Counted from the stretch's first letter, positions 24,356 through 35,973 are shown. The stretch is 64,000 bases of DNA from Tolypeutes matacus (GCA_026826555.1 JAKSZT010054334.1:36273427-36337426), one strand, 5' to 3'. The notes: generated from the sequence alone by a model not told the origin. Numbers and translations: made by a program.

Positions 24356-24577
24356 GTTTTTTGTTTTGTTTTGTTTTGTTTTTTGAGGTACCGAGGTCTG
24401 GGGATTGAACCCGGACCTCTTATGTGGGAAGCCGGTCCCCAAGGACTGAGAAAGTTAGCTTTTTCATCTGTTTCATTTGTTGCATTTTTTTTTTTTTCAA
24501 AAGAGGCACTGGGAACTGAACTTGGTACCTCCCATGTGAGAAGCAGGCACCCAACCACTTGAGCCACATCTGCCCCC
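24356..24577 (-). repeat. Dimeric DAS-type SINE, antisense
   Basis: On the minus strand there are two tRNA-like monomers. The first has an A box 'tggctcaagtgg' and a B-box-like 'agttcagttcc'. A short A run and a linker follow, then a second half containing 'ggttcaatcc' and a tail of (caaaa)n, seen as (ttttg)n at 24361-24383 on the plus strand. Flanks 'aaaagcata' (24346-24354) and 'aaaagata' (24578-24585) look like an imperfect target duplication. The copy is older than the SINEs at 6766 and 31495. Confidence 0.85.
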
Positions 24578-25400
24578 AAAAGATACTCTTAATTGCTACT
24601 TCAGATGAAGACAATTCTTAAAATTTTGCTAATAAATCCAAATAAAGAACTTTCCTTGTTGAAGTCATAGGAAATACATTCTTTATAAATGAAAAAATGC
24701 ACTTCATTTCTGAGGTATGAATGCATAAAGATCACAATAGATATGATTTTAGGTTCTTTGCTATGAATATATTTTTATAATTTTTATATGCATACTTTAT
24801 TTTTCATATTTAAAACAATTGAGATTCACAAGTTACAAGTTCACGTATATCCATTTTCTACTCTTTTTATATCTTTCATTTTCTTGTGCAGTAAATCATT
24901 ATATAATTATAATCTACATAATTATAAATTAAGAGGTTTTTGTAGACTAAATTCTACTTACAGTATTTTTCACATATAAAATAGTTTGGATTCTAAATAA
25001 CTACCTACTACTGTCTACTACCAAATAATAAAAAGGCATAATGTTGGATAGTGACTATGTATGGCAATAGATTTTTGAAGTTACTGAAAATATAAGAGAT
25101 AATTAGATATTAGGAACATGTAATGATTTAAAGCAAGCTAAAACTTAGAGTAGATTTTAATTTTTAATGTTCTTTGAAGCCACTCTGTGAATGGATAGAG
25201 GGATTATGGATAAATTTTAATAAACCAATTGCTATTTTTAAAAGTCTGAACTAAGTGGACTTCTAGTTTCTACTTAGTGATGAAACAATCTGGAAAGAGT
25301 GTTGCTCTCACACTTATGAGAACAACAAAAACAGCCATGTAATTTGCATGTTCACAAATATTCTTGAACTCATTAGAGGGCTAATGTCATTGGGCAATCA
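24578..25400. other. No recognisable feature
   Basis: AT-rich sequence. The L1 that follows may begin somewhat earlier than I have marked. Confidence 0.45.
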
Positions 25401-26797
25401 CTAGTACGAAATTTAAAAGGGGACAGGCACCTGCTTACTTGGGGCAGAAACAGCCAGACCTTAAAAAAATAATTAGCAAGTGTAGAAAACATATTGATAG
25501 AGATTAACTGTAGTATAGTGAGAGAGTGTGAAATCCTCAGAGGCTACAAATATGAAGAAGATTCATACCCTTTTCAAAGCTCTTCCTCCATGAATCCCAC
25601 TTGGCACAATTCCTAAGGAAACATCCTTCACAGTTCATCGAGGAAGGGAAAAGCAGCTGCTGGGAAAGAGACACAGAACTACGTCCAAACCTTTCTCCTT
25701 AATCTCCCAGTTGCTGGGAGACAAAGCTTCACAAATCTTCTGTTTGCACACATTTTTTGAGCAATCTATCCTTTGAAGAAAGTGAACAGCAATGGAATAT
25801 AGAGAGTATGTCCTTTGGGAACAGCAGGCAAGTTTGACAGCAACCGGTATAAGAGAGATGATATCTCCTCCTGGGCAAAAGTTGAGAAAGTTCACTTGCA
25901 GACACTTATAAATTATTAGGGATCCTTAAGTGTGGGGTTCTTTAGCTGTGATATCAAGGTCTGCCTCTGTGTTGCCCCCATGGTACATGAGGGACAAAGG
26001 AAATCAAAATGAACATAAACTTCATGCACTTGATCTATTGTAATAAAGTCCTTTGTTTTTGACCCAAGAGTCTCACATCTTCTGACAGCTGTGAAAGCCA
26101 CCAGAGTAAATTGTTAGCTTTATGTAGGGTACATCTTTACCTTACTTTAAACCCTTCACACTTTTGACAAACACCTATGGAACAAAAATTTAATCTGTGA
26201 GAAGACAAACATTGCTGCTCTTGGGAGACTGATGAAAATACATTGCAGCTGACAGAAGTTAATGGTATAACCCTTTATTCCTGAGAGAGGGTAAGGAATG
26301 CATGCTTGGCTCAGAACATAAGATGGGGAACAGTAAAGATCACTGAGAAGCCCACACCCCCTTTACCCATGATCATGGTGCCTACTTAATTCAGAGGCTT
26401 AAAACAACAGAATATGAATACCCCCTCCACCTCCCACCACTAGGCTAAGAAGCATTGAATTGCAGATAGGAGTGGAATACTGTCAGAATGGCAAGAGCAA
26501 GGAAACAGACTCTCCCTGAGGCACAGAAGAATGTAAAGACTTGAAGGTGAAGTGACAAAGAAAGACTCTGGAAAATCAATCCATGCTCTAAATGCAAGGT
26601 CAGAAAGAGGCATTTGAAGTCCGAGGTTCACTGAGGATGAACATAGCAATAAAGACCTCAAACTCAACAACATTTCTTACTAGATTAACTCAAGCTCTCA
26701 CACCAGAGGCCCAGCAGGAGGAAAGGCATGCCTATTGACAGGCATATAATCTATTTGCCTCAGTTTCTACTCTCCTATGCAAGATGGACAGCTTTAG
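25400..26797 (+). mobile_element. Old L1 5' region (5'UTR/ORF1 upstream), sense
   Basis: The order of phrases follows the 5' end of ancient L1M-class elements: 'ttcacttgcagacacttataaattattag', 'ccttaagtgtggggtt', 'tgagggacaaagg', 'cacacttttgacaaacacctatggaac', 'gagaagacaaacattgctgctcttgggagactgatgaaaatacattg' and 'atcactgagaagcccacaccccc'. It is interrupted at 26803 by an LTR and resumes at about 27444. The left edge is uncertain. No open frame survives. Confidence 0.65.
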
Positions 26798-26802
26798 GGG
26801 AA

Positions 26803-27438
26803 TGTTTTAGTTTGCCAAAGGGCTACCAATACGAAATACCAGAAATGGGTTGGCTTTTCTAATGGGGATTTATTTGGGATAATAGTTTACAGTTCTAATG
26901 CGATGAAAGTCCAAACCAAGGTACCGTACCATCAGAGATGCTTTCTCACTAAAGCCAGCTGCCATCTGTTGAAACAAGATGGACACAGATCTGTGCTGAG
27001 GTTTGAGCTTAGCTGAGGGCAACCAAGCATAAGGTTTTTCTCTTTTGGGCAGCTTATAATAGTCTTGACTGTTCGACTTTCTTCATGAGTTCAGCTATAA
27101 GCTCTCAGGCATATAATGGGGTTTGTCAGCTCTTGGTTGCTCCATGGGCCCAGACTCTTGGGGCTTTGAGATTAAGCAATCCTCTAGTCCTCTCTTACAT
27201 GGCAGGATCAAATATGTCACCTTCCTTTTCCTGTGTCTGTCTGTGTTTCTCTGTGTCTCAGGGTTTATATCAGACCCAGCAAGGAGCCTCTACAGTGATC
27301 TTAACAAGTAACCTTGTCAGAAGCCCCATAAATGAATTTAATGCAATCAAAGGGTATCACACCCAGTGGAATAGATTAGTTTCCAAACATAATCTTTCCC
27401 TTTTGGGGATTCATAAAATAACTTCAAAACTGCCCTAT
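26803..27438 (-). repeat. Solo LTR, antisense, inserted in the old L1
   Basis: It begins 'tgttttagtttgccaaaggg', with a polyadenylation-side block 'atgggttggcttttctaatggggatttatt', and ends after 'ggggattcataaaataacttcaaaactgccctat'. It is flanked by 'gggaa' at 26798-26802 and 27439-27443, a 5-bp duplication of the size made by ERV-class integrases. Old L1 sequence runs on both sides. The 159-codon plus-strand frame at 27085-27564 spans the LTR/L1 border and is not a gene. Confidence 0.7.
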
Positions 27439-27443
27439 GGGAA

Positions 27444-30065
27444 AAAACCACTAGTAAAACATATGAAAAGGCAAGACAATCTTCAGCCAAGAAACAAAGC
27501 TTTCAGCAGAAAAAGACTCAGATGTGAAACATATTTTGGAACTATAACAGGAAATTTTAAATAGCTATGATTATTATGCTAAAGGCTCAAAAAGAAAAGG
27601 TAGAGAGCATGTAGGTCTGATGGGTAACTTTGACAGAGAGATGAAAACTATAGGGATGAATCTAATGCAAATGCTAAAAATGTAAAACACAGTTACACAA
27701 AGTGAAGAATACTTTCAATAGGTTCTTTAGTAGACTCATCACAGCCGAAGAAAAAATCAGTCATCTTGAAGATAGGCCAATTGATATTATCAAATAATTG
27801 AAACAAGAAGAGAAAAGAGACTGAAACATCTAGAAAGATATACAACAGCAAAAGACAACTAGACATATCATATTTAAATTGCTGCAGACAAAATAACAGG
27901 AGGTGAACAGGGAAGAAAAAACCACATTACAAACAGACTAATAAAGATAATAATTACAAAGCAACTTTCTCATTAAAAACCATGTAAACAAGAAGACAAT
28001 GGTGTGATATCTTTAAGGGTCTGAAAGGAAAAAATGCTGTCAACTAGAATATCCAATACAAACATCTTTTAAAAACAATGGTGAAATAAAGACTCTTACA
28101 AAAACAAAATCTTAGAGAATTCCTTGTTAGTAAATGTAAACTACAAGAAAACATGTACAAAGTTTTTCATGCAAAAAACAATATGAAACTAAAAAGAAAC
28201 ATGGATACATACAAAGAAATGAAAATCCATTGAATTAGAAAGTAAAGATAAATTGTTTTTAAACTTAAATCACTCAAAAAGTTAAGTGATTGTCTAAATC
28301 AAAAGCATTATCAAATTATTGTGAGTTAATAGCATTTGTGAAAGTAAATGATCTGGCAAAACTAACACAATGCATGGTAGGTAGGGATTGTAAATATACA
28401 CTTGTAAGGTCTCTGTACCTCATGCACAGAATTAAATAATGATAAAGTGATAATAGTAAAATACTAAGGTATTATTTAAAGTAAACACTGATTAAACAAA
28501 AATGTTTATTTTAAACCCTAGTGCAACCATTAAAATATTTCCAAAAGATTACAAATAAGTTGGCAGTAAAGATTAAATTGAATCACAAAAATATGCTTAA
28601 TTAACCTAAGAGAAGTCTGGAATGACGATTAAAAAAATAAAAAGAACAGGTGGATCAAATAGAAAATAATTGGCAAGATGGTAGAACTTAATCTAACACT
28701 ATCAATGTTGACATAAAATTAGAGCAGTATAAGCACACAAATTTAAAAAGAGATTGTCAGCTGTGAAGAAAAAGCAAGACTCAACTATATGCTGTATAAA
28801 TGAAGCTGGATTTATATATAAAGATAGTTTAAAAACAAAAGAATTGAGAGAGATATACCACAATAACACTAATCAAAAGTAAGTTAAGGTAGCTACATTA
28901 ATATAAGAAAAAGCAGACTTCAGAAAATGAGGATTATCAGGGATGAAGAGAAGTGTTACATAATCATATAGCCAAATATGGTCAACTAAATCTACAAGAA
29001 GACGTAGGAAACCTAAACAGGTATGTAACTAACAGCAGAGCTCAAAATACTTGAAGCAAGAACTTTTAGAACTGAAAGGGAAATAGAGAAATTCACAGTT
29101 TTAGCTAGAGATTTAAACATTCCATTCCTGTCTCAGTAATTGATTGAAGAAGACAGAAATTTAGAATGGACACAGAAGACTAAACACCACCATCAAACAA
29201 CCTAACCTAATTGATATTTAAAGAGACATAGTGCAAGCACAATATTATTTTCAAGAAAACATAGAGCATTCTTTTTAAGAACACATAAATCATACAAAAA
29301 GATATACCATATTTTGGTTCATTAAAACTTAGCAAAGGTAAAAGAAAAAAACATTACAAAGTATATTCACTGAAAACAAATTAAATTAGAAATCAGTAAC
29401 AGGTATCTGGATAATTCTAATACATTTGGACACTTAACAACACTTTTCTATCTAACTCATGGGTCAGAGAGGAAGTGTCAAGGGAATTTAAAATAAAACA
29501 AGAAACATTTTGAACTGAATGTAAATGAAAATGCACAGTACCAAAATTGGTAAGGCACAACATATAATCAAGTAAATGTGTGGTGTAAAATGGTAGCATT
29601 CACAAATATGAACCATGTCAAATTAGTAATTAAAGTTTGCACCTTGAGAAACTAGAAAAAAGAAAAAGCAAATTAAACACAAAGCAAATTGCATTCAATA
29701 TATGAAAATCAACTATTGTAATTTACTATATTAATAGACTAAAGAAAGAAAATGATCATTTAAATGGTACAATAAAGAATTTAACAAGTCAACATCCATT
29801 CAAGCTAAAAACTCTCAGTAAATTTGGAACAGAAGGGAACCTACAGCTAATACTGTACATAATGGTGAAGACAGAGGATTTCTCTATAAGATAATAGCAA
29901 GATAATAATATCTTACCTCTCACCACACTTATTCAACATCATACTAGAATTCCTAGTCAGTGCAAAAAGGTAAGATAAACAAAAGGCATATAGATTATAC
30001 CTGAAGAATGGAAAAACAGAAACAATATTGTCTCTGCATAGGCAACATGATTGTCAGAATATTCC
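27444..30065 (+). mobile_element. Old L1: ORF1, spacer and ORF2 start, sense, decayed
   Basis: After the LTR the L1 resumes with ORF1 phrases ('gaaattttaaatagctatgattattatgctaaaggctc', 'catcacagccgaagaaaaaatcag'), the ORF1-ORF2 spacer ('caatggtgaaataaagactctt', 'gtgcaaccattaaaat') and ORF2. The endonuclease region includes 'gattgtcagctgtgaagaaaaagcaagactcaactatatgctg', 'accacaataacactaatcaaaag' and 'gcagagctcaaaatacttgaag'. The reverse transcriptase region follows ('aactctcagtaaatttggaacagaagggaac', 'cacttattcaacatcatactagaattcctagtcag'). It stops near 30060 in the reverse transcriptase domain. All frames carry many stops, so nothing here is translatable. Confidence 0.75.
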
Positions 30066-31480
30066 ATTGTTTAGGTTAACATAATGTCCGGCCATCTCCC
30101 TAAATGAAGTTATCATTAAAAAAATAAAATGTTTAGTATTTTTGCTATTTATTCCATGGTCTGAACTATGAGAAATTTTGCATTCAAAAGCAAAACATCT
30201 GCTGAATACAAAGAATAAATCTGAAAATATATTTTTGAGGAAAACTTTGTCTATGAAGAACAGATTTCTATTAAAATCTATAAGTAGTTAGATTTTATTG
30301 GTACCCTATAATATAAGTTCCCCTAGAATTTCATAGGATTTTCTTCCTAAATTAATTGATAAGGGAGAGAGCTCTGATTGAAGCCTTTTTAGTACTAATT
30401 GCTTTTTTGTGTTTCTCCTTTTGCAGATCCTGGTGAAAATGGAGATTTGAAGTATTGCGTCTTTTCAAGAATCATCACAGTAGTGGCACCTCACTCTCTT
30501 GTGAAACCTGGAAAACCACAACAATGTGCTTTCCATATGTGAAAAACAAATGTTATATATGAATTGCTGAATGTACATCCTTCATAATTTAAGGCTAGGA
30601 TTGGAGGGATATAAGAAGGTACCTGAGAGAACCAGTAAGTAGCAAAGATTTCATCTTTCCCAGGAGCTTTGCTTATTCCTTCACTCTTGAGCAATCCCAA
30701 TTATAGTCTCAGCAGTGCTTTGAATCTGTGTCCTCACAGACCATGCCATGCTCTAAGAAACGGAACATTTTCAGTGATTAGGAACTTCCCTGACACTTTT
30801 TCTCTATTTTGAGTTGTCTTGCAAAGCTTCGACTTAAGATATAATGAGCAAAATGGCTATAAGGTGTCAGCAATTGAAAGGTGTTATGTAAGGAATGATT
30901 TTTCCTGCATGTCCAGTTTAAAGGCTTGCTAGCTAGCTAGAAGCCTTAAAAAAAAAATAGATCTAATTCACTTTTGCCTGCTTGTGATTTGAACCTACTG
31001 CGAACAGGAGAAGTTCGTATACCCTATAGAAAACATATTATAAAATATCAACAAATCTTTAGATTTAGTTGGTTATAAATAAAAATATTCAATACATGAA
31101 GTAGTTTAATGGATTGATTTTTATTTATGGTGAAATAGACCTAATTCAGAGGCACATACCCAGAACCAAGATACATAAATCTTAATTGTCCTTTGGGTCA
31201 AACTACTTTTTATGCTTGGTTGTTTGGAAACGGGTTAGCAGAGTCGACATAGTGACATTTAGCTAAACTTTCACACTGATTTTTTTTTTTTTTGTACCTA
31301 CAACACAGGAAATGTTAATGATATAACTATCATTTCTTATTTTAATTATTTAGTTATTTAAATATTAAGCAAGTAGATAGCTATTGGATAACAGAAAACG
31401 GTAAGAAAAATGATGAGTATTAAACTGAGGAAATAAGGAATGTAAGTTAATTTTAAAACAGCTTATTAAAAGGTCTTTTT
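30066..31480. other. No gene; one weak exon-like sequence
   Basis: AT-rich sequence. At 30405-30425 a T-rich run ending 'ttttgcag' resembles a 3' splice site and opens a 38-codon frame to 30541 that starts DPGENGDLKY. No matching 5' splice site or conserved continuation is seen. See findings. Confidence 0.5.
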
Positions 31481-31494
31481 AAAAGTTATAGATT

Positions 31495-31662
31495 GGGAAG
31501 CGGCTGTGGCTCAATCAGTAGGGCTCCCGTTTACCATATGGGAGGCCCCGGGCCCGCCCGCACGGCCCGGTTAGCTGAAGGCAAGCCCGCCCGCACGGCG
31601 CGGTTAGCTGACCCAGCGAGCACAAGCAGCAAGGGGGGGGATAAATAAATAAATAAATAAAT
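31495..31662 (+). repeat. DAS-type SINE with the B box replaced by a duplicated module
   Basis: The A box 'tggctcaatcag' (31507-31518) and the first 57 bases match the SINE at 6766. The B box 'ggttcggttcc' is missing. In its place, 27 bases (31552-31578, 'gcccgcccgcacggc' to 'ttagctga') nearly repeat the normal 3' module at 31585-31611, with one mismatch. The tail is (aaat)n. The target duplication 'aaaagttatagatt' is perfect over 14 bp (31481-31494 and 31663-31676), so the insertion is very recent. Confidence 0.93.
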
Positions 31663-31849
31663 AAAAGTTATAGATTCACTGACATAGGAAAACAGAGTCA
31701 AGACTGCATATATATTCTCAATTTAACACATATTCTCATGCATACGCTCTTTCTTATATACAGCCACATAAAAACATATGCATATTTAATACTTGAAATT
31801 ATTAAAAGGTTTATTTTTGTAATCTTTCCTTTTAGCAATACAGGAACTG

Positions 31850-32285
31850 ATATAATGAGTTTTCTGATTTATCCCAACCTACGTGCAGTTCAACTATATC
31901 CTTTATGCTCCTTATATTCCATATCCTCTAGCCAACTTCCTCACTGCCTCAAGCCTTCATGTGTGTTTCCTCTGTCTGAACTGATTTTTCTCCCATCTCT
32001 ACCTTGATACTCTGCACACATACTTCAGGGTTAAACACAAATGTCATTTCTTCAAGGAGGGCTTCTTTGATTTTCTCATTTAAGTTATGTAACCTTTTAC
32101 CTTTTATTCCCTTCCAAAGTGTCCTGTAGAGTTTATCAGAGTTTGTCATTATTAATTTATTTTTCTATTATTAGAATACCAATGTCTCTCTCTAGGTTGC
32201 AGGTTCCTTCAGGATATGATTATTTTATGTTGGGTTAACCATTTTCTGCCCAAGTTCTGGCACACAGGAGATTTTTAATGTCAAC
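31850..32285 (+). repeat. L2 fragment, sense
   Basis: Phrases follow the L2 3' third: 'caacttcctcactgcctcaagcc', 'acttcagggttaaacacaaatgtcatttcttcaaggagggcttc', 'gtaacctttta', 'ggttgcaggttccttcaggatatgatta' and 'caagttctggcacacaggag'. Confidence 0.65.
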
Positions 32286-32289
32286 ATCT

Positions 32290-33080
32290 GCCCTTTCCCT
32301 AATATTTCTCATTTTAGCGAAGAGCATCAAGCCAAAAGATGTGCCTCCTCTCTCTCTCACATCTTATCTAAAACATTGGCACATCCTGTCAGCAATGCCT
32401 TAAAATATGTACTCATATCTGGGTACTTTTCACCCTCTTTGCCACTAATACGGTCATTCAATCCTTTATAATCTACTGGTTGGATTTCTGCAATATCACA
32501 ATAACTAGTTTTCCTGCTTGCACTCTAGTTCCTATCCCGAACAGACTATTTTTCTAGTACTCAGTGTGATCCCCTAAAATTATAAATATGATTATGTCAC
32601 TCTTCTAATCGAATTTCTCCATTACACTTAGAACAAATCCAATGACCTTCCAATGGTTAATAAAGTTTACAGTGACCTGATTCCTAATCTGGTCCATCTA
32701 TTAACCACTTGCCGTTGGTCCTCACGCTGACCAGCAGTCACCCAGGTCAGGGTTTTTGGAGTTATTGTTCTGTTTACTCTGCACCACGGTTCATGTGCTC
32801 TTCTAGGTCTCTGCCTTCATGCCACATCATCAGAGAAGACTTCTTTGTGTATCTTGTCCAGAATAGTTCCTTATGCCATCATTTTTTATTTAAATGCCCT
32901 TTTCTTGTTTTTTTTTTTTTTTCATACAACTTCATACTTTCTGTCATTTTTTTATTGATTTATTTCTGCCTCTTCTCACTAGAATATAAACTTACAAGAA
33001 CATGGGCTTCTAAAAATTCTCTGTTAATTTCCCCTCAACCATTAGGTTTTCAATTAATAGCTTCAAATGAATAAATAAAA
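32290..33080 (+). repeat. Second L2 fragment, sense, head to tail with the first
   Basis: It repeats the same stretch of L2 from further upstream: 'cacaataactagttttcctgcttgcactct', 'gattatgtcactcttctaatcgaatttctccatt', 'gaacaaatccaatgacctt', 'cttcatgccacatcatcagagaagacttc', 'tctcactagaatataaacttacaagaacatggg' and a 'gaataaataaaag' end. The 121-codon frame at 32709-33074 is an L2 remnant. Confidence 0.65.
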
Positions 33081-33535
33081 GTTCAACAAATATTTCTTTA
33101 AAATATAAATAAGTGAAGGAAGTTATGAATGAAAGAATGATAAAACAGACAATCGGGTTGCACAGGCTGACATTCCCTTTGGCAGGCAATAAACTACACC
33201 TACGGTACAGCAAACTTCCAACTTGAATGTCTTGTATAATAAATATACATTTATGAACCAGGTTTTATTAATTATACTCATCATTTTGTTATATTAATCC
33301 ATATATTTTTTAGTATGTCACTTATCTCCTTATAGAAATGATTCAGAATTTTATAGGCTATCATATCCTGTCCATTTCTTTTATCTAGGCTTCAAGATCA
33401 TCCATAATCTAACTATAATCTGCCTTTTCTTGTCTTATTAGTATCAATCAAAATGAAAACTCTCTCACATCTCTTTTGCATCATCCAAAATAATAAAAAT
33501 CACACTATCACTTGGATCTTGGTGTATAGTATCTT
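33081..33535. other. No confident feature
   Basis: Possibly more decayed L2 ('catccataatctaactataatctgcc'), but not secure. Confidence 0.4.
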
Positions 33536-33539
33536 TCTT

Positions 33540-35075
33540 CAATAAACAGAAACAAACAACAACTACAACAACAAAAACAGAGCCCCTTGGAGAAATGGCT
33601 GATTCTACAGCAGGGAACATATAAGATGAGCCTGGAGCACCCTGTAATACCAAAAAGAAAGGAAGTACACAGAAGACACAACAAAAGTTCACTACAATGA
33701 TAGGACTGTGTTGAAGGCACACAGGGAAAAATGTCAAATGGTCAAAGCTGGAAAAACTTGAACAAAAAAACGAAAAGGGGAGAATTTGTTTACAAATCAA
33801 AGTGTAAAATAAATATTCATGATTCCATAGTAATATAAATAAATGATTGAATAAATAAATAAATAAATAAGGGAAAAGGAGCAAATCTATCATGCAGAAG
33901 ACATCCAGATATTGTATGTAGCTTCTCTGATGTTAAGGGAGTAAAGTTCCTTCATTGTGGACTGTGCATGCTGACCTACTTCCAAAGAGTGCAGTTATGG
34001 AAAGGGGGACCAAGAATGACTTAACAATGAAGAAAGCTGAGAAACACTACCTTCACTAAGTGATCACAGATAACATCAACAGTAATATATGTACTCTTGA
34101 TGCAATGCAAAAAAATCACACTTTACCTCTGTGGTCTTTCCTCTGAAACACCATAGCCTTAGTCTAATTACGAGAAAAACATCAGACAAATCCCAATTGT
34201 GGGATATTCTACAGAATAGTTGACAAGCACTTCTCACAACTGTCAAGGTTGTCAAAAACAAAGCCTGAGAAACCGTCTAAGACAAGGAAAGCCCAAGGCA
34301 AAAAGATGACTAAATGTAACTTGGAATCCCACATGGGAACCTGAAACAGAAAAAAGACAGTAAGTGTCTTGGTTTGCCAGGCTGCTATGTCAAATGCTAC
34401 ACAATGGGTTGGCTTTAAAAATAAGCATCCATTGGCTCATGGTTTCGGGGCTAGAAGTCCAAAATCAAGGCCACGCTTTTCCCCTGAAGTCTGTAGCCCT
34501 CTGCTGCTGGCTGGCCACAGTCTGTGGGCTTCCTTAGCTAGCACCTCTGCCCTTGTCTCTCTCTCTCTCTCCTTGTGTCTGCTTTTCTGGTTTCAGTTGA
34601 ATTCCAGCTTATGGCTCTTCTTTGCATCTTTTTCTAACTCCTCCTGGCCTCTGGTTTCTTCTCCTTCTATGGTTTTCAGTACTATGAATTAAGGTCCACC
34701 CTGATTTAGTTGGCCACAACTTAATTAAAAATAACATCTTCAAAAGGTCTTATTTGCATATCAGTTCACACCCATTAGCAATGTATTAAAATAAAAAATT
34801 TGCCTGCCTTTGCTGGTATACATAACTCAGTCTACCAAGGTAGGTAAAACCTAAGAAAATCAGAGGAAAGTATGCATTTAGCTAATAATAAGACTCTATC
34901 AATACAGGTTCATTACTTATGACAAATGTACCACACTAATGTAAGATGTCACTAATAGGGGAAACAGGGCCTACAGTATATGGGAACTTTCTGTGCTATC
35001 TTTGCAGCTTTTCTGCAAATCTGAAACTATTTTAAATAAAAAAATTATTTCAAAACTCATCTTGAATGCACGTCT
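33540..35075 (+). mobile_element. Old L1 3' end (L1ME-like 3'UTR), sense, split by an LTR
   Basis: The sequence follows a well-known old L1 3'UTR: 'ttggagaaatggctgattct', 'ataggactgtgttgaaggcac', 'ctctgatgttaagggagt', 'gaaagctgagaaacactaccttc', 'aattacgagaaaaacatcagacaaatcccaatt', 'tcaaggttgtcaaaaacaaa', then after the LTR 'aatgtaagatgtcactaataggggaaac', 'tatgggaactttctgtgctatctttgcagctttt' and an AATAAA-containing end near 35030-35060. The frame at 33465-33893 on the minus strand is antisense noise. The LTR at 34365-34839 interrupts it. Confidence 0.75.
34365..34839 (-). repeat. LTR, antisense, inserted in the L1 3'UTR
   Basis: It begins 'tgtcttggtttgccaggctgctatg' and includes 'acacaatgggttggctttaaaaataagcatccattggctcatgg'. 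It ends near 'aactcagtctaccaag'. Flanking 'gtaag' (34360-34364) and 'gtagg' (34840-34844) could be a 5-bp duplication with one change, and L1 sequence resumes directly after it. The type is the same broad MaLR/ERVL class as the other antisense LTRs. The 107-codon frame at 34369-34692 lies inside it and is not a gene. Confidence 0.7.
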
Positions 35076-35375
35076 GGTACATAATAAATTATTAGAAGGA
35101 ATTTAAAATTAGAAATGGATTCAGATCCATTATTTCATCTATAAAACAACTAAGACCAAAAGAAGAAGCTCCCCAGATACCTGGAAAATTGTAATCTTTT
35201 TTAAAAAGCATTTCCATTGAATGAGGATTTATTTTTTTAACTTGCATGTGCCCATGTCAATACCAAGCATCTTCTTTAATGAAAGACACAGTAGGTAATT
35301 ATTTTGTAAAAAGTGATAGGAAGTTAAAAAGATTAGAACATTGATATTTGATAGTTCAGACTTGGGGAAAGATAC

Positions 35376-35968
35376 TGTGGTCGTTTGAGATTATTTATGA
35401 ATTCCAAAAAGAGAGATGATTTTATAAATTGCTCTGTTCCTCTGGGCATGATACCCTTTGATTGTATTAGATTCAGCTGAGATGATTTGATTAAATTATG
35501 TTAAGATTCAGGCTTTGATTCAATCACATCAGTAGGGTGTAACTCAGTTTAAGTCCCCGCCCCCTTGGTGGGCTATATAAATGGACACTCACTCAAGAAG
35601 ACACACAGAAGAAGGCTGAGAAAGAAAGACAGAGGAGAGAACTTGGTCATTCTGTTCCTGCCATGGGACAGAAGGGAAAAGGCTCAAACAGCTAAAGCCC
35701 CTGGGAGAGAGATGAGCCCTATGCCAGCCTACAGCTGAGATCAGAAGAAGCTGGGCCCAAGGAGCCTTAAGAGGAAGAAGGAAGGAGAGACCAGGCAGAT
35801 GTCACCCACCATCTTTCTTCAACACATGGCAAGAGACTTTGGTGAGGAACTAACCTTGAGTTGGACTCTTTAGGGCCTTGTAACTATAACCTTCTACCCC
35901 AAATAAATACCCTTTATGAAAGCTAACAGATTTCAGTTCTTTGCATCAGCACCCCTTTGGCTAATATA
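35376..35968 (+). repeat. Solo LTR, sense, with intact-looking promoter and poly(A) signals
   Basis: The 593-bp LTR begins 'tgtggtcgtttgag' and ends '...ggctaatata'. It is flanked by a perfect 'gatac' duplication (35371-35375 and 35969-35973). A TATA-like 'ctatataaatgg' lies near 35573-35584, about 230 bp before a polyadenylation signal 'aaataaat' at about 35900-35907. These are the U3, R and U5 signals expected of an LTR. No internal region is attached, so it arose by LTR-LTR recombination. The class is ERVL-like (5-bp duplication), and the subfamily is unknown to me. Confidence 0.8.
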
Positions 35969-35973
35969 GATAC

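Noticed and set aside
27085..27564. 159-codon plus-strand frame
   Set aside because: It spans the border of an antisense LTR and an old L1, so it is a chance frame through two unrelated repeats.
32709..33074. 121-codon open frame as a gene
   Set aside because: It lies inside an L2 fragment and its sequence order is explained by the L2 consensus.
33465..33893. 142-codon minus-strand frame with hydrophobic stretches
   Set aside because: It is antisense to an old L1 3'UTR, low-complexity (Phe/Val/Cys runs from AAC/ACA repeats), and has no recognisable domain.
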